Part shown: positions 8,547 to 17,556 of the stretch, piece by piece
Numbering within the stretch: the first letter of the stretch is position 1
Layout of the letters: every line of letters begins with the position of its first letter
Origin: Methylacidiphilum infernorum V4
GTDB lineage: Bacteria; Verrucomicrobiota; Verrucomicrobiia; Methylacidiphilales; Methylacidiphilaceae
Length of the DNA: 64,000 bases
Assembly: GCF_000019665.1 (NCBI RefSeq)
Contig: NC_010794.1
Coordinates: forward strand, 2,170,001 to 2,234,000
Reading direction: 5' to 3'
Notes under the pieces: generated by a model
What the model saw: only the letters and a program-made list of their open reading frames with translations
The model's database searches: none
What the model was told of the DNA's origin: nothing
Made by a program: the position numbers and the translations under genes

Positions 8547-8966
8547 TTACTTTGTCTTAGGTTCCTTGGTCGTTTGAATCGCTATCTTGGTTACCCCATT
8601 TTTACGGATGACATCCAAAACAGCGGTTACCTTCTCAAAAGAAGCTTTACAGTCACCATTGAGAAAAACCCTGGGGTCGGGATCCCCGTTTTTTAATTCC
8701 GCGATTTTCGAAGGTAACGCATCCAAAGATACTTGATCCTTGTTAAAATAAATATCCCCTTTATCGGTAATGGTCACCGTCGTTTCTTTTTCCTTTCTTT
8801 CTACAGCCGAGGAACTTTTTGCATAGGGCAGTTCCACGCTCTGGCCTTCATTCTTAATCATGGCCAGGGAAACCATCATAAAGGTGGCCAGGAGGAAAAA
8901 CATCACGTCGATAAAAGGAATAATTTCCAGCCTCGGTCTTTTTTTTCTAGGAGAAGCAACTTGCAT
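8547..8966 (-). CDS. exbD: ExbD/TolR-family proton-channel protein
   Basis: A 139-aa inner-membrane protein with one N-terminal transmembrane helix and a periplasmic domain. The conserved helix carries the essential Asp in IPFIDVMFFLLATFMM (about residues 16-31). With the ExbB-like partner encoded 23 bp upstream it forms a proton-motive-force-driven stator that energises TonB-dependent outer-membrane transport or Tol-type functions. No TonB gene is adjacent, so the energised partner is not defined here. Confidence 0.88.
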   Translation of the reverse strand: MQVASPRKKRPRLEIIPFIDVMFFLLATFMMVSLAMIKNEGQSVELPYAKSSSAVERKEKETTVTITDKGDIYFNKDQVSLDALPSKIAELKNGDPDPRVFLNGDCKASFEKVTAVLDVIRKNGVTKIAIQTTKEPKTK

Positions 8967-8989
8967 AAATCAACACCCCTTTAAAGAGT

Positions 8990-9685
8990 TTAAGGCAACA
9001 CCGGGGAGTTCGAGGAGCCCTTGGAATTGCCCTCGATCAATGAGGCATTGCTCATAACGGTCCGGGAAGGCAGCTGCTGGTCTTCCTTTTCTTTTTTCAA
9101 AAGCAAAACAAGCCTGGTAGAAGCTTCCTCTATCCTTCTTCGGGCCCTTTCCATGCGGGCATTAAAAAAATTCAAAGGAATAATGGCCACAATAGCCACG
9201 GCCAAACCAAAACTCACCGCAATTAACGATTCAGCAACCCCTCCCGTGATGGCCGCCTGCTTCCCGGCAATTTCTCCACCTCCCACGATACTAAAGGCAT
9301 GCATCATACCGGTGACCGTTCCAAGGAGCCCCAACAAGGGACCAAGAGTCACCGCCGTATCCAGGACCACCAACCCCTTGTTGAACCTTTCCAATTGGCT
9401 GCTTGCAGCTTCCAGCAAGGCGTCTTCAAGCGATCCTTCCCTGTGCTTTAACCCCTCTTCGAGAACTTTAAGGACGTAATCCTTGCTCTTTCCAGCAATT
9501 GCCAGGGCTTCTTCGTACCTTTCCTGCCCGACCAGTTCAAGAAACTGCGTAACCCACTTTCTTTTTCTATTGCGGGTGATTTCTACAAGGAAAAGAAGCC
9601 TTTCAAAAATCACCGCAAGCGTTATTACCGAAAGGGCCAAGATCGGCCACATGATCGGCCCACCTTTCAAAAAGAACTGAATCAT
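8990..9685 (-). CDS. exbB: ExbB/TolQ/MotA-family proton channel
   Basis: A 231-aa protein with an N-terminal membrane helix, a cytoplasmic loop and two further helices. The family signature TLGPLLGLLGTVTGMMHAF spans about residues 113-131, and the last helix contains AVSFGLAVAIVAIIPLN. It pairs with the downstream ExbD-like protein, to which it is presumably co-transcribed. The cytoplasmic tail is basic and ends in a Ser-rich low-complexity stretch. Confidence 0.88.
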   Translation of the reverse strand: MIQFFLKGGPIMWPILALSVITLAVIFERLLFLVEITRNRKRKWVTQFLELVGQERYEEALAIAGKSKDYVLKVLEEGLKHREGSLEDALLEAASSQLERFNKGLVVLDTAVTLGPLLGLLGTVTGMMHAFSIVGGGEIAGKQAAITGGVAESLIAVSFGLAVAIVAIIPLNFFNARMERARRRIEEASTRLVLLLKKEKEDQQLPSRTVMSNASLIEGNSKGSSNSPVLP

Positions 9686-9895
9686 AAGTAGATTAAGTAG
9701 ATAACAATATTTCTAAAATTATAGAAGAAAAAAATTCTTAAAAAAAATTTTCCCCCTTTAACCAAGTTGTCAACTGCACTCCCTCTTCCCGATGAGAAAC
9801 AATTTTACCCCGTCCCCTTTAAAATTATTCCCTTCCCCGGTTTTGCAAAAATAAAACCACGCTTTTTTTTCTCCAAGTTCAGGCCCAAGGCGATC

Positions 9896-10204
9896 TTATT
9901 TACGGCCAAGGATGATGCCGATGGCTATACCGACGAGCAGGGAAATACCTATCGACTGGTAAGGATTTTTGCGGATGATTTCATCGGTGCTCTTGACCCT
10001 TTCTTTCGCCTTGTCCACAAACCAATCTTCTGAGTTGCTCAAATAGTCTCTCAATGAATTTAGCTTTGAATTCAACCGATCGATGGCATCCTTGGTTTTT
10101 TCTCCTATATCCCCTGCAGTCGATTTTACGAGGACATCCGCATCATGGAGAACCGCCTTAATGTCATTGATCAATTTTTCTCGGGTAACAAACTCATTCA
10201 TCAT
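9896..10204 (-). CDS. DUF883 / ElaB-YqjD-like membrane-anchored protein
   Basis: A 102-aa protein with a long amphipathic helical region (residues 5-75, rich in Lys, Asp and Ser) followed by a C-terminal glycine-rich membrane anchor (IGISLLVGIAIGIILGRK). The RKNPYQSIG turn before the helix is typical of the family. E. coli homologues tether ribosomes or are stationary-phase stress proteins; that role is only inferred here. Two consecutive ATG codons follow an AGGAG box. Confidence 0.75.
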   Translation of the reverse strand: MMNEFVTREKLINDIKAVLHDADVLVKSTAGDIGEKTKDAIDRLNSKLNSLRDYLSNSEDWFVDKAKERVKSTDEIIRKNPYQSIGISLLVGIAIGIILGRK

Positions 10205-10528
10205 TCCTACTCCTGTTTTTAGTTCACGTGAATTAATAATAGCATATTAAAGGAAAAATTGGCAAGCTAGCATATAAAAGCATGATGTCCGGTTTTTTTT
10301 CATTTAATCATAACCTTTTCTTTTAGCCGACGCTACCTCGGTGTTCTTTTTCATTCATCAAGATTTAAGGGCGGTCGTTCTCAAGGGCTTTGTCCTTTGC
10401 TCTTTTATCCTTGGGTTTACGGCTGAAAAGACCACGGGATTTTTTTTTGATCTCCCCAGGCTCCGCCTTGGGATCAGAACCGATCCTTCCTTTTTTGGTG
10501 AGCTACTCTTAATCCGTTAAACCCCTTT
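10205..10528. other. Intergenic region with a Lys-rich frame remnant
   Basis: No complete gene. On the minus strand the frame 10502-10365 is open for 45 codons and encodes a strongly basic peptide containing PGEIKKKSRGLFSRKPKDKR, but has no usable start codon and follows a stop. It may be the frameshifted tail of the gene at 10529-11182 or a chance frame. Near 10224 lies the 10-bp palindrome TTCACGTGAA. Confidence 0.35.
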
Positions 10529-11182
10529 TTATCGATGGGTCGATCTTCCTTCTTTTCCCTGGATTCTCCACCCCCAGAAATGCAACAACCCTACCTTAGA
10601 ACTTTCACATCCAAGGCTTTCAGAAAGCGACCGCCGCAGGCTTAAAAGGGGGGATGATTGAGAGGGGCTATTTTGCTGTGCAGGCTTTGCCCTTTCAAAG
10701 ACGGCCTTTCCTTTTTTGATCAAGGATTGTTCAAGTTTTTGAGGATCGATAGCCTCCTTTATAACTTCAAGCTTGGCCACCGGCGGAAGTGCATAGGCTA
10801 TTTTTTTATCTGCCCAAGGCAGATAGATATCGAGAGCGTACCTGGCTGCCCGGCCATGTTTTTTCATCAGTTTCATCGCAGAAGCTGCAGGCATGCGGTC
10901 GTCAAATTGGGCTACCATTTCCCGGCCGTTGCCGAAGGTTAACACCAGGAGTTGGCCGGGCCTGAGTTTCAGTTTTTTTTCTAGAGCAGGACTGGCAGCA
11001 ACACTAAAAGGACCAAGCCGGTTGTTAAAAGCCCCAATGCCTAGGGCGGTGTGGGGATCCACGCGATCCCCCTTATACCCATAGGCCACGATCCACGCGG
11101 CCAGCTTGGGCTTTTCCCCATTTTCTATGGAAAACATCCCTCTTTTTTTAAACTTTTTTCTCCGCCTGGTGTTTTCCTTCAT
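10529..11182 (-). CDS. Conserved-looking protein with possible double-psi barrel
   Basis: A 217-aa protein of unknown function. After a very basic N-terminus (RRRKKFKKR), residues 25-125 form an ordered domain with AYGYKGDRVDPHTALGIGAF and later GQLLVLTFGNGREMVAQFDD, which recalls the 3D/RlpA-type double-psi beta-barrel (Asp-containing turns, small residues). There is no clear signal peptide. The C-terminal 60 residues are low complexity (Ser/Gln-rich) and may be out of frame with a Lys-rich sequence further downstream. Assignment to a barrel fold is an inference from pattern only. Confidence 0.5.
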   Translation of the reverse strand: MKENTRRRKKFKKRGMFSIENGEKPKLAAWIVAYGYKGDRVDPHTALGIGAFNNRLGPFSVAASPALEKKLKLRPGQLLVLTFGNGREMVAQFDDRMPAASAMKLMKKHGRAARYALDIYLPWADKKIAYALPPVAKLEVIKEAIDPQKLEQSLIKKGKAVFERAKPAQQNSPSQSSPLLSLRRSLSESLGCESSKVGLLHFWGWRIQGKEGRSTHR

Positions 11183-11353
11183 CGCTAAAAAAAAGGATTA
11201 TCCTCCCCTTTTTAGTGGGTCGAGGAACCGGCTTCTTCCCCTCCCTTTTTACCGGGTGCCAAGAGAAAAGAAAAATACTCTACAGCTACAAAAAAAGCGT
11301 CGGTTCTTTTTTATGACTTGGCTAACCTTTCTCTTTTCATTAGCTATAGGGAT

Positions 11354-12970
11354 ATGGCTTCATCCCAACCTAAACGCAAAGGCACAACGACCTCGAAAAA
11401 GACAAAAAAAGAGACTTCCCGGACTTCTCCCCGCAAAAAGGCAAGCCCAGCCATTCCCCAACCCGAACCTCCCGACTCCCCAGCTATGGAAAAAGAATCA
11501 AGACCCAAATTGAAAATTCTTTTTGCTGCCTCCGAGTGCGCCCCTTTTGCCAAGGTGGGAGGACTGGCCGACATGATTTCCTCTTTAAGCCGTTCCCTCT
11601 CCAAGCTGGGGCACCAGCTCCGGGTCGTCATTCCCTTTTATTCTACAATCGATAAGTCCCTGCATGACTTCCAGTTCCTGGGTTCGGCTTGCGTTCACAT
11701 GGGCTGCAAGACCGAGCATTGGATCGGCCTTTATGAAAGCAGCTTGGATAACCATCTTAGACTTTGGCTTATCGATTATGCCGATTACTTCCATAGGCGG
11801 GGCATTTACGATGAGCCTTCCGGCGAATACAAGGATAATGCCTATAGGTTCGGGTTCTTTTCGAAAGCGGTCTTAGAAATCTGCAAGGAAACGGGGTGGA
11901 TCCCCGACGTGTTTCACGTCCATGATTGGCCGACTTCTGTTCTTTGCGCTTTTCTTAAACTCTGGCCCCAGCTTCTTTCTCCCTTTAAGAACTCCCGCTC
12001 GGTTCTCACCATTCACAACATCTGCTACCAGGGAAAGTATGACGCCATGGTTCTTCCCTACCTGGGCATCGATTGGTCGCTATTCAGCCCCGATCGGTTT
12101 GAAGATCATGGACAGGTTAACCTACTGAAAGCGGGGATAGCCTACAGCGATTTCATCACGACGGTTTCTCCTACCTATGCAAAAGAAATTCTTGAGCCTC
12201 CCGGGGGAGCTGGGCTTTCGGAGTTCCTCAAAAAAAGGGCAAGCGAGCTTGTCGGTATCCTAAACGGGGTGGATACGGACAGCTGGAATCCCAAGACCGA
12301 TCCCTGGATCGCCTGCCCGTTCGACGCCACGGACCTCCAAGGGAAGAAAGCTTGCAAAACAGCCTTGCAGGAAAAACTAGGCCTGAAGAAATCCCTAGAT
12401 ATCCCGATTGTCAGCATGGTTTCCAGGCTTCATGATCAAAAAGGGATTTCCCTTCTCATTCCCGTTCTCCCCGAGGCATTAATCCAAGAAAACTTCCAGT
12501 TTGTATTGCTGGGTGAAGGGAAAAAAGAATACGAGGATTTCTTCAAAAGCCTTTCCAGGGAATTTCCCGGCCAAGTGAGTTCCAATATCGGTTTTTCAGA
12601 AGAATTAGCCCACCAGATCTTTGCCGGGAGCGATTTCTTTCTCATGCCCTCTTTTTATGAACCCTGCGGGCTGGGACAACTTTATGCCCAACTCTACGGG
12701 ACGATTCCTATAGCCAGGACTACCGGGGGCATCATCGATAGCGTTGAAGATATCCGTAAAGATCCAAAAGGGAGCGGATTCCTTTTCGACGAACCTTCGG
12801 CTTCGGCCCTTGGGGAGCTACTCAAAACGGCCCTGGATTGGTGGAAAAACCGCCCCGACCTCATCCAAGCAGCCCAAAAAAACGGGATGGGGAAAAATTT
12901 CAGTTGGGAGCTCGCCGCTAAAAAATACGAGGAAGTCTACTTTAAAATCCTCCCCAAAAAATCTTCCTAG
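11354..12970 (+). CDS. glgA: Glycogen (starch) synthase
   Basis: A 538-aa GT5 glycosyltransferase that elongates alpha-1,4-glucan from ADP-glucose (or UDP-glucose). The ADP-glucose-binding motif is in AKVGGLADMISSLSRSL shortly after the N-terminal strand KILFAASECAPF. The C-terminal acceptor/nucleotide motif PSFYEPCGLGQLYAQLYGT carries the paired glutamates of retaining GT-B enzymes. The enzyme has about 55 extra N-terminal residues rich in Lys, Ser, Thr and Pro compared with standard GlgA. The ATG at 11354 is chosen over a TTG at 11318; neither has a strong ribosome-binding site. Confidence 0.9.
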   Translation: MASSQPKRKGTTTSKKTKKETSRTSPRKKASPAIPQPEPPDSPAMEKESRPKLKILFAASECAPFAKVGGLADMISSLSRSLSKLGHQLRVVIPFYSTIDKSLHDFQFLGSACVHMGCKTEHWIGLYESSLDNHLRLWLIDYADYFHRRGIYDEPSGEYKDNAYRFGFFSKAVLEICKETGWIPDVFHVHDWPTSVLCAFLKLWPQLLSPFKNSRSVLTIHNICYQGKYDAMVLPYLGIDWSLFSPDRFEDHGQVNLLKAGIAYSDFITTVSPTYAKEILEPPGGAGLSEFLKKRASELVGILNGVDTDSWNPKTDPWIACPFDATDLQGKKACKTALQEKLGLKKSLDIPIVSMVSRLHDQKGISLLIPVLPEALIQENFQFVLLGEGKKEYEDFFKSLSREFPGQVSSNIGFSEELAHQIFAGSDFFLMPSFYEPCGLGQLYAQLYGTIPIARTTGGIIDSVEDIRKDPKGSGFLFDEPSASALGELLKTALDWWKNRPDLIQAAQKNGMGKNFSWELAAKKYEEVYFKILPKKSS

Positions 12971-12971
12971 C

Positions 12972-13469
12972 TTACATTCCACAACCTCCACAACCCCTTC
13001 CCATGCCCATGGAATGGCCTCGGCTATGCCCATGACCCCTATGGCCTCCTCCACATCCCGGTGCTGCGCCTATGGCAGGTTGATTTCTTGATTTTTCCCG
13101 CACAGAAGCCACTTCGGCAGCCGTGATAGCTGCAGCCCCACTCTGTAAACGCAGGTAAGTCAAAATAGAAGCAACCTGGCTGTCGGTTAACTTTGATCTC
13201 CAAGCGGGCATCCGACCCCGGTACTCCTCTTGGTTTACGATCATTCTGCCCGCATACCCGTTGAGGACAACGGGGATTAATTTTTGAGGATCAGCTCTTA
13301 TCCAGGAAGAGTTGACCAGGGGAGGGTTCGAACCAAGCCCCTCCCCACCCTGACCATGACAGCTTGCACAATTTTCTAAATAGAGAGCCCTGCCCGTTTC
13401 AGCATAAAGAGGGCCGGCTAAAAGCCAAACGAATAACCCGAGGATCAGAGGAAAAAGAGGAGATGTCAT
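12972..13469 (-). CDS. Secreted class I cytochrome c with His/Cys-rich tail
   Basis: A 165-aa protein with an N-terminal signal peptide ending near LYAETG, then a mono-haem cytochrome c domain: haem site CASCH near residue 35 and a distal Met candidate in GRMPAWRSKL near residue 88. The last 30 residues form an unusual Gly/His/Cys/Met-rich tail, starting GCGGGHRGHGHSRGHSMGMG and ending CGGCGM, which looks like a metal-binding extension. Cytochrome function is secure; the partner oxidase or dehydrogenase is not encoded nearby. It converges with glgA (1 bp gap). Confidence 0.85.
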   Translation of the reverse strand: MTSPLFPLILGLFVWLLAGPLYAETGRALYLENCASCHGQGGEGLGSNPPLVNSSWIRADPQKLIPVVLNGYAGRMIVNQEEYRGRMPAWRSKLTDSQVASILTYLRLQSGAAAITAAEVASVREKSRNQPAIGAAPGCGGGHRGHGHSRGHSMGMGRGCGGCGM

Positions 13470-13580
13470 GTTATAAACATTTTCCGCTTTGGTAGAGGAT
13501 CAAAGGAAAATTTTCTGCTCCTTTTTCCCTTTTGTTTTTCCCTCTATTGTCCTAGCATGGGATGGATAGAGGATTAGAAG

Positions 13581-14297
13581 ATGAAACTCACCCTCCCTGC
13601 TCTCTTCTCTTTCCATGCTCTCATCGACCTGAGTTATCCCCTGGACTCCACTTTTCCCATTTTTCCCGGCCAAGGTCCCCCAGCCCAAATCTCCCGCCAT
13701 GTGAGCAACGAAGATGGGTATTCCTCTAACCGGTGGGAACTGCCCGAACACTGGGGAACGCACCTGGACGCTCCCTTGCACTATTCCAAGGGGGGCAAAA
13801 CGGTAGCGGATATCCCCATTTCTGAGCTTTTTTGCCCGGCCATAGTCATCGACATAGCCGATCGCGCAGCGGCCGACCCGGACACCGCGGTCAGCCTCGA
13901 GGACATACTGTCATGGGAAAGGAAGTTCGGGGAGATACCCCGAAAGGGTTTTGTCCTGATGCACAGTGGATGGGGAAAGTGGGTGCAAACCCCCCTTTTT
14001 TATAACAAAAAAGAAGACGGCCTTCTCCATTTCCCGGGGTTTTCTGCCGAAGCGGTCCAGTTCTTGGTCAACTCGAGGAATGTGGCCGGAGTGGGGGTAG
14101 ATACCCTTTCGATCGATTGCGGCAAAAGCCTCGATTATCCCGTGCACAAGATCCTTTTTGCGGCGGGCAAATGGGCATTAGAATGCCTGTGCAACCTGCA
14201 TAGCCTTCCCCCTCAAGGAGCTTGGTTGCTCGTTGGGGCTATTCCCCTCAGGAAAGCCACGGGTTTCCCGGCCAGGGTCTTTGCCCTGGTTCCTTAA
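13581..14297 (+). CDS. Cyclase-family metal-dependent hydrolase (kynurenine formamidase-like)
   Basis: A 238-aa member of the putative cyclase family (PF04199). The metal-binding motif is HWGTHLDAPLHYSKGG near residues 53-68, and the family segment VGVDTLSIDCGKS follows near residue 170. Members hydrolyse formyl-kynurenine, isatin or related amides, and many are uncharacterised. No tryptophan-degradation gene is nearby, so the substrate cannot be assigned. GAGG lies shortly before the ATG. Confidence 0.8.
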   Translation: MKLTLPALFSFHALIDLSYPLDSTFPIFPGQGPPAQISRHVSNEDGYSSNRWELPEHWGTHLDAPLHYSKGGKTVADIPISELFCPAIVIDIADRAAADPDTAVSLEDILSWERKFGEIPRKGFVLMHSGWGKWVQTPLFYNKKEDGLLHFPGFSAEAVQFLVNSRNVAGVGVDTLSIDCGKSLDYPVHKILFAAGKWALECLCNLHSLPPQGAWLLVGAIPLRKATGFPARVFALVP

Positions 14298-14350
14298 AAG
14301 GCGGTCTCTAAAAAAAATAGCCCTTTTGCGTGAGCCCTGCGCCAGTGTCT

Positions 14351-15253
14351 TTAGCCGTTTAGCTTACCGACGATCCATGCCAAAAGGGCTTTTTGGACGT
14401 GCAAGCGGTTCTCGGCTTGCGTATAGATCTCCTCTTTTCTTTCATTGAATATTTCCAGGGCGATCTCTTTATCCCGGTAAGCAGGCAGGCAATGAAAGAC
14501 AAGGGCATCTTTTGAAGCGACACTGAGAGCGCGTCGATCGATCCGATATTGAGAAAACTCCATCTGCCTCTTGTCCGCCTCCTGTTCCTTGCCCATGGAA
14601 ATCCAGACGTCGGTGTAAAGGAGGGCGGCATCCTGGGCGGCTTCCTCAACAGAACTGGTATTCTGGACAAAGTCGCTCTTTACGGCTGAAAAATACCCCC
14701 TGGGAGAGCCAATCCACAGATAAAAGCCAAATTTTTCAGCGGCCAAGGCCCAGGACTTCGCCACGTTACAACAGCCATCCCCTATAAAAGCGACTTTTTT
14801 TCCTTTAATAGACCCCCTCTTTTCTTCAAAGGAAAAAATATCCGAAAGGACCTGGCAAGGATGTTCCTCATCGGTAAGGGCATTAATGACAGGAATATTG
14901 CCGTAGGCAGCAAAAAGCTCTACTTCTTTCTGTTCATAGGTCCTTATAATCAAACCATGGACCATCCTTCCCAAGACCTGGGCGGTATCTTCAATCGGCT
15001 CCCCCCTAGCCAACTGCAGATCCTGGCTACTGAGGAAAAGCGCTTCTCCCCCAAGCTCCCGTATGGCCACTTCAAACGAAAGCCGGGTTCGAGTCGAGGG
15101 TTTTTTGAAAATTAAGGCCCAGGTTTGGTATTGAAGGGCGGTTGGGAATTCTTTTCCCCTGTTTTTCTTCCACTCCAAGGCTTTTTTAAAAATCATTCGC
15201 GCCTCTTCTTCCTCGATATCGTTCATAGACAGAAAGTGGCGTAAGGGCTTCAT
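14351..15253 (-). CDS. argF: Ornithine carbamoyltransferase
   Basis: A 300-aa enzyme that makes citrulline from ornithine and carbamoyl phosphate. Motifs: carbamoyl-phosphate loop KKPSTRTRLSFE (about residues 38-49), DEEHPCQVLSD (about 121-131), and the ornithine-side FHCLPAYRDKEI near residue 255. The ATG at 15253 is chosen because AAAGGA lies five bases upstream and the product then begins MKPLRHFLSM, as in homologues; the frame extends to a TTG at 15289. It is the last gene of the argCJBDF string. Confidence 0.93.
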   Translation of the reverse strand: MKPLRHFLSMNDIEEEEARMIFKKALEWKKNRGKEFPTALQYQTWALIFKKPSTRTRLSFEVAIRELGGEALFLSSQDLQLARGEPIEDTAQVLGRMVHGLIIRTYEQKEVELFAAYGNIPVINALTDEEHPCQVLSDIFSFEEKRGSIKGKKVAFIGDGCCNVAKSWALAAEKFGFYLWIGSPRGYFSAVKSDFVQNTSSVEEAAQDAALLYTDVWISMGKEQEADKRQMEFSQYRIDRRALSVASKDALVFHCLPAYRDKEIALEIFNERKEEIYTQAENRLHVQKALLAWIVGKLNG

Positions 15254-15335
15254 AACGGTCCTTTCCAAGCGCTTGTTGTTCACAGCCAACTCATCCTTAT
15301 TTTTCTCCTACCACAACTCGGGAGGGATTTTACAA

Positions 15336-16553
15336 TCAAGAAATCAAAAATTTCTCCAAAATAGCCCTGGCTTCTTCGGCCTGTTCAAAACTCACGTTCA
15401 GGGGAGGCAATAGCCTTATGGTGTTGGTATTGGCCGGAGCCACAAGAAGCCCTTTCTCCATCAAAACTTCAACCGCCTCATAAGAAGGCAGGGTAAGTTC
15501 CAGGCCTAGAATACCCCCTATGCCCCGTATCTCTTTGAGGAGACTCTGGGGCTTGTTTTCAAATTCCCTTAGAGAACGGACAAGATAGTTGCCTACCTCC
15601 AAGATGTGCTTGCCCCATTCCTTTTTTTCTATTTCTTCAAGAACGGACAAAGCCACATGGCAGGCCAGGGGAGAACCCCCGAAAGTCGAGCCGTGTGAGC
15701 CCTGATCGAGAACCTCGCTGTATCGTTCGGCGACCCAGCTGGCTCCGATAGGAAAGCCTCCTCCCAGTCCTTTAGCCAGCGATACGCCATCAGGCAAAAA
15801 GGATTGCCCTTGGCTATCCTCTTCAACCAAGCTCTGCCAAGCCAAAAACCGGCCCGTGCGCCACAGCCCCGATTGGATTTCATCGATGAAAAAAAGAATA
15901 TCTTTATCCCTACAGATCCTCCTTATCTCCTTTAGATATCCCGGGGAGAAAACATGAATGCCGCTTTCCCCCTGGATCGGTTCGACGATCAGGGCGACCG
16001 TTTTATCTGAAAGAGAATCGATAAAATCTTTCGGTTCTCCTTTAGGTATGGTCCGAAAGCCCGGGCAGAGAGGGCCAAAGTCTTTTTTGACTTTAGGCTG
16101 GCCCGTAGCGGCCATACCCGCCAGGGTGCGACCATGAAAAGAATGCTCGAAGGAAAGAATTTCAAACCTGCCCGTTTTCTGACCATATCTCCGGGCAACT
16201 TTAAAAAGGCATTCGTTGGCTTCCGCCCCGCTGTTGGAAAAGAAAACCTTGCCCGGGCCTACATGCGAAACAATTTTCCGGGCAAGCTGCAAGGCTTGGG
16301 GATGATAAAACAAATTCGAGCAATGGATCATTTTTTCTGACTGCTGAGCCAAAGCCTCCCTCACCGAGGGATGGGCATGACCCAGAAGATTGACGGCGAT
16401 CCCCCCGGTAAAATCTAAATAGCGTTTTCCCTTGATATCCCAGAGGTAAGCCCCCTCCCCCCGGTCCACAACCAACCTGATCTTGCGGTATGAAGGCACA
16501 ATATAGGTTTTGTATCCCTCGACAATGAGTTGTTCGCTTTCGAGTTCTTCCAT
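15336..16553 (-). CDS. argD: Acetylornithine aminotransferase
   Basis: A 405-aa class III PLP-dependent aminotransferase. Visible motifs are DFTGGIAVNLLGHAHP near the N-terminus, SNSGAEANECLFKVAR for phosphate binding, IDEIQSGLWRTG (Asp pairing with the PLP ring nitrogen), and the Schiff-base lysine in VSLAKGLGGGFPIGA. It converts N-acetylglutamate semialdehyde to N-acetylornithine, and may also serve in lysine synthesis. An in-frame TTG at 16574 is an alternative start; the ATG at 16553 gives a typical length. Confidence 0.92.
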   Translation of the reverse strand: MEELESEQLIVEGYKTYIVPSYRKIRLVVDRGEGAYLWDIKGKRYLDFTGGIAVNLLGHAHPSVREALAQQSEKMIHCSNLFYHPQALQLARKIVSHVGPGKVFFSNSGAEANECLFKVARRYGQKTGRFEILSFEHSFHGRTLAGMAATGQPKVKKDFGPLCPGFRTIPKGEPKDFIDSLSDKTVALIVEPIQGESGIHVFSPGYLKEIRRICRDKDILFFIDEIQSGLWRTGRFLAWQSLVEEDSQGQSFLPDGVSLAKGLGGGFPIGASWVAERYSEVLDQGSHGSTFGGSPLACHVALSVLEEIEKKEWGKHILEVGNYLVRSLREFENKPQSLLKEIRGIGGILGLELTLPSYEAVEVLMEKGLLVAPANTNTIRLLPPLNVSFEQAEEARAILEKFLIS

Positions 16554-16653
16554 TCTTTCTAGCTCTATCAACAACGGTTGGCCCCTGGAGTTCTCCCCAA
16601 GAGGCTGAAAAGTTCACCCTAGGCACCATTTAATACGGGCAGGGCCGTTACAT

Positions 16654-17547
16654 TCAAAGAACAATTTCCGTCCCTATCCCTTTATCGGTAAAGATTTCAA
16701 GAAGAAGGGCATGGGGCATGCGTCCATCAAGAAAATGGACCTTTTCGACCCCGGCTTCTAAAGCCTCAAGAGCCGAGTCAACCTTGGGAATCATTCCCCC
16801 ATGAATGATCCCTTTTTCCTTTAAGAGGCTTATTTGCTGCCTGTTAATCACCGAAATCCGGGAAAGAGGATCTTTTTCATCCGCCAGTATGCCATTGGTA
16901 TTCGTCAGGTAGATCAACTTCTTGGCCTTTATGAACTTTGCCATTTTGCTGGCGGCCACGTCAGCGTTGACATTATAAATATCTCCATTGGCGGCCCTTG
17001 CCAGGGGAGAGACCACGGCAATGAACTGGCCGTGAAGAAGTTTTAACAGCGGCTGCAGATCCGCCCCCACGATGGTTCCCACATAGCCGTAATCCATTGG
17101 AATGCCCTCTTCTGAAACAGCTTTCCATCTCTCCGCCCAAAAAATTTCCTGCCCGGGAATAAATACCGCCTTAGCCCCATATTCATTAATTTTTTGAGCG
17201 ATACGCGGGCCCACTTCCTTGGAGAGCACTTCCTCGATCAAGGAGATGAGCTCTTTATCGGTAACCCTGATACCGTTGACAAACCGGGGACTGAGCCCCT
17301 TTTTTTTCATCGCCCTGTTAATGAACTCACCCCCTCCATGGATAATCAACGGATTGATTCCCACCGCTTCAAGCAAGACGATGTCACGCAGGGTCTTTTC
17401 GACCAAAAGGGGATCTTCCATCGCAGCACCCCCATACTTGATGACGAATATCCCCTCGCGGAATTTCTGGACGTAGGGAAGAGCCTCTAGAAAAATGCTT
17501 ACTTTTTGTTCTGGGGTTAATTCTTCAGCAAAATTCCCTTCTTTCAT
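16654..17547 (-). CDS. argB: Acetylglutamate kinase
   Basis: A 297-aa amino-acid kinase family enzyme phosphorylating N-acetylglutamate, usually the arginine-feedback-controlled step of the cyclic pathway. The N-terminal FVIKYGGAAMEDP and LIIHGGGEFIN segments form the ATP and substrate sites; VNADVAASKMAKFIKA near residue 192 and GGMIPKVDSALEAL near 253 match the family. The N-terminal helix resembles that of arginine-sensitive hexameric enzymes, so feedback inhibition is plausible. The gene lies 9 bp after argJ. Confidence 0.93.
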   Translation of the reverse strand: MKEGNFAEELTPEQKVSIFLEALPYVQKFREGIFVIKYGGAAMEDPLLVEKTLRDIVLLEAVGINPLIIHGGGEFINRAMKKKGLSPRFVNGIRVTDKELISLIEEVLSKEVGPRIAQKINEYGAKAVFIPGQEIFWAERWKAVSEEGIPMDYGYVGTIVGADLQPLLKLLHGQFIAVVSPLARAANGDIYNVNADVAASKMAKFIKAKKLIYLTNTNGILADEKDPLSRISVINRQQISLLKEKGIIHGGMIPKVDSALEALEAGVEKVHFLDGRMPHALLLEIFTDKGIGTEIVL

Positions 17548-17556
17548 TAATCTCTT

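Noticed and set aside
10219-10234. TTCACGTGAA palindrome as a third parS site
   Set aside because: Only the central 10 bases match the parS pattern; the outer bases differ on both sides, unlike the two perfect sites near mnmG.
11914-11929. TGTTTCACGT half-site resembling parS
   Set aside because: Only one half matches; it is explained by Phe-His-Val codons within glgA.
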